This document shows, piece after piece, positions 63,238-64,000 of a stretch of 64,000 bases of DNA (positions are counted from its first letter, which is position 1; each line of letters starts with the position of its first letter). The position numbers were made by a program, and so were the translations under genes. The stretch is from Lacrimispora algidixylanolytica (GTDB taxonomy: Bacteria > Bacillota > Clostridia > Lachnospirales > Lachnospiraceae): NCBI RefSeq assembly GCF_003609635.1, contig NZ_MCIA01000034.1, positions 62,001 to 126,000 on the forward strand, written 5' to 3'. The notes under the pieces were generated by a model. It was not told where the DNA came from and did no database searches. It saw only the letters and a program-made list of their open reading frames with translations.

Positions 63238-63582
63238 TTAAAAGTTCGTTCCATTCCAGCCCCAGTGTTCTACTTCTTCATATTTAATATATATCTTATC
63301 TTGAGAGATTCCAACAACATCTCGGTAAATCTTGCTAATTTCTTCGGTCAAGCGATCATAATCACGATCGGTTGCGTGCCCAAATATCTTCACCTCAACA
63401 AAAGCCATCCTAGTATTGTTCTTTCCTTTAAAGTAAAGGGAACAGTCATCCTCAAGATTTACCATCAGCCAATTTTCAGACTTTCCAGGTATCAGGCTGA
63501 TTGCTTGGCCAAGTTTTGTCTTTAAAACCTCTTTTGCCTCATCGGATAACGGAACATTCACTTTTGAATTAATAAAAGGCAT
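63238..63582 (-). CDS. MIF-like tautomerase family protein
   Basis: A 114-residue protein with the catalytic N-terminal Pro2 (MPFINSKV) and the beta-alpha-beta layout of macrophage migration inhibitory factor/phenylpyruvate tautomerases; ENWLMVNLEDD and FVEVKIFG fit the strands. The true substrate in bacteria is unknown. GAAGGAGG precedes the ATG. It precedes the NUDIX gene by 37 bases, possibly cotranscribed. Confidence 0.85.
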   Translation of the reverse strand: MPFINSKVNVPLSDEAKEVLKTKLGQAISLIPGKSENWLMVNLEDDCSLYFKGKNNTRMAFVEVKIFGHATDRDYDRLTEEISKIYRDVVGISQDKIYIKYEEVEHWGWNGTNF

Positions 63583-63660
63583 GATATACCTCCTTCATTT
63601 AAATAGTTTCCTATATCAAATTATATCATACACGGATGAAATTTTCTATCTTTCCAAGCA

Positions 63661-64000
63661 TTACACTTCTTTTTCTGCGAAAAGCCTTGGCAAGGTCAGA
63701 TTACAATTAAGAGACTCCATGATTTTCTTCATCTCGTTTTGATTATCCTTTTTCTCACCCTGTTTTACCCCACGGATCAAAATGTTTTTTGGAGTATGTT
63801 CCATATCAACGAACTCTAGTATCTGAGTACGGTATCCCTGGTTTTCTAATATTTCAGCCCGCAAAGCATCGGTATAAAGTGCAGCCATCCGCTCTTTTAC
63901 AATTCCGTACTGAAAGATGGGGGCCATCAAATCATTTTTCATCTGACGGTTCAACTCATGCTGACAGCATGGAACTGATAATATGACAGAAGCACCCCAG
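63661..64000 (-). CDS. Class I SAM-dependent methyltransferase, partial (N-terminus beyond right edge)
   Basis: An open frame enters from the right edge and ends at 63661, giving about 112 C-terminal residues. The segment SVPCCQHELNRQ near the edge matches the Methyltransf_32-type motif (PCCQHELN), and the rest is the C-terminal helical part with YTDALRAEILENQGYRT. A TTG at 63954 is not a likely start because this motif lies upstream. Function beyond methyl transfer is unknown; some relatives are called rRNA or tRNA methyltransferases. Confidence 0.8.
   Translation of the reverse strand, partial: WGASVILSVPCCQHELNRQMKNDLMAPIFQYGIVKERMAALYTDALRAEILENQGYRTQILEFVDMEHTPKNILIRGVKQGEKKDNQNEMKKIMESLNCNLTLPRLFAEKEV

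Noticed and set aside
63661-63954. Complete 97-residue gene starting at TTG 63954
   Set aside because: The frame continues upstream to the window edge and encodes the conserved PCCQHELN motif, so this is the end of a longer methyltransferase.

Overview
The window reads as about 64 kb of chromosome from an anaerobic, spore-forming, low-GC Firmicute, most likely a Lachnospiraceae (Clostridium cluster XIVa, Lacrimispora or Lachnoclostridium-like). Pointers to this are the SufCBDSU iron-sulfur operon, acetate formation through PduL plus AckA, an Agr-type peptide system, a ytfI-like sporulation-associated gene, a decarboxylase sodium-pump beta subunit, a pectin-directed rhamnogalacturonan lyase, and clostridial-style AGGAGG ribosome binding sites and sigma-A promoters. 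No rRNA, tRNA, insertion sequence, prophage or CRISPR array was recognised. The species is an inference; no search was run.

Layout. 1-7.4 kb is a minus-strand housekeeping run: yicC, gmk, rpoZ, rimO, pgsA, cinA, two unrecognised genes, and a ytfI (DUF2953) gene cut by the window edge. 7.4-9.3 kb is rqcH on the plus strand. 9.3-11.8 kb is a secreted family-11 rhamnogalacturonan lyase. 11.9-15.5 kb is a divergent agr locus: agrB and a cysteine-free agrD-like peptide on the minus strand, a histidine kinase and a LytTR regulator on the plus strand, plus an unknown 59-residue ORF and a long inverted repeat. 15.5-23.5 kb is plsX-acpP-rnc-smc-ftsY followed by threonine dehydratase.

23.5-33.9 kb is accessory: a MATE exporter; a four-gene redox operon (old-yellow-enzyme, short-chain dehydrogenase, fumarate-reductase-like flavoprotein, YczE-type membrane protein) with a divergent AraC regulator; and a short UvrA-like ATPase with a MarR regulator. 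33.9-40.6 kb is a ribose/deoxyribose operon (deoC-rbsK-rbsD-rbsA-rbsC-rbsB) under RbsR, with two near-identical palindromic operators. 40.7-44.1 kb holds a CorA transporter and a MarR-MATE pair whose promoter carries three copies of one operator. 44.2 kb is the decayed remnant of a PTS IIB gene. 44.4-49.5 kb is sufCBDSU.

49.5-51.0 kb is a small sodium-pump operon (oadG-oadB) behind a leader that contains a terminator. 51.0-58.5 kb is a carbohydrate-use cluster: ABC importer, AraC regulator, GH43 glycosidase and carbohydrate esterase. 58.6-61.4 kb is DUF177-rpmF and pduL-ackA. 61.4-64 kb is tmcAL, a NUDIX hydrolase, a MIF-like tautomerase and the C-terminal part of a methyltransferase that runs off the right edge.

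Taken together, the accessory genes describe a plant-polysaccharide fermenter: it cuts pectin outside the cell, imports and trims oligosaccharides, makes ATP through acetate kinase, and senses its own density through a cyclic peptide. The most interesting parts are the cysteine-less Agr peptide system, the four-gene flavoprotein operon of unknown substrate, and several unusually clear regulatory architectures (triple marR operator, rbs palindromes, oadG attenuator).
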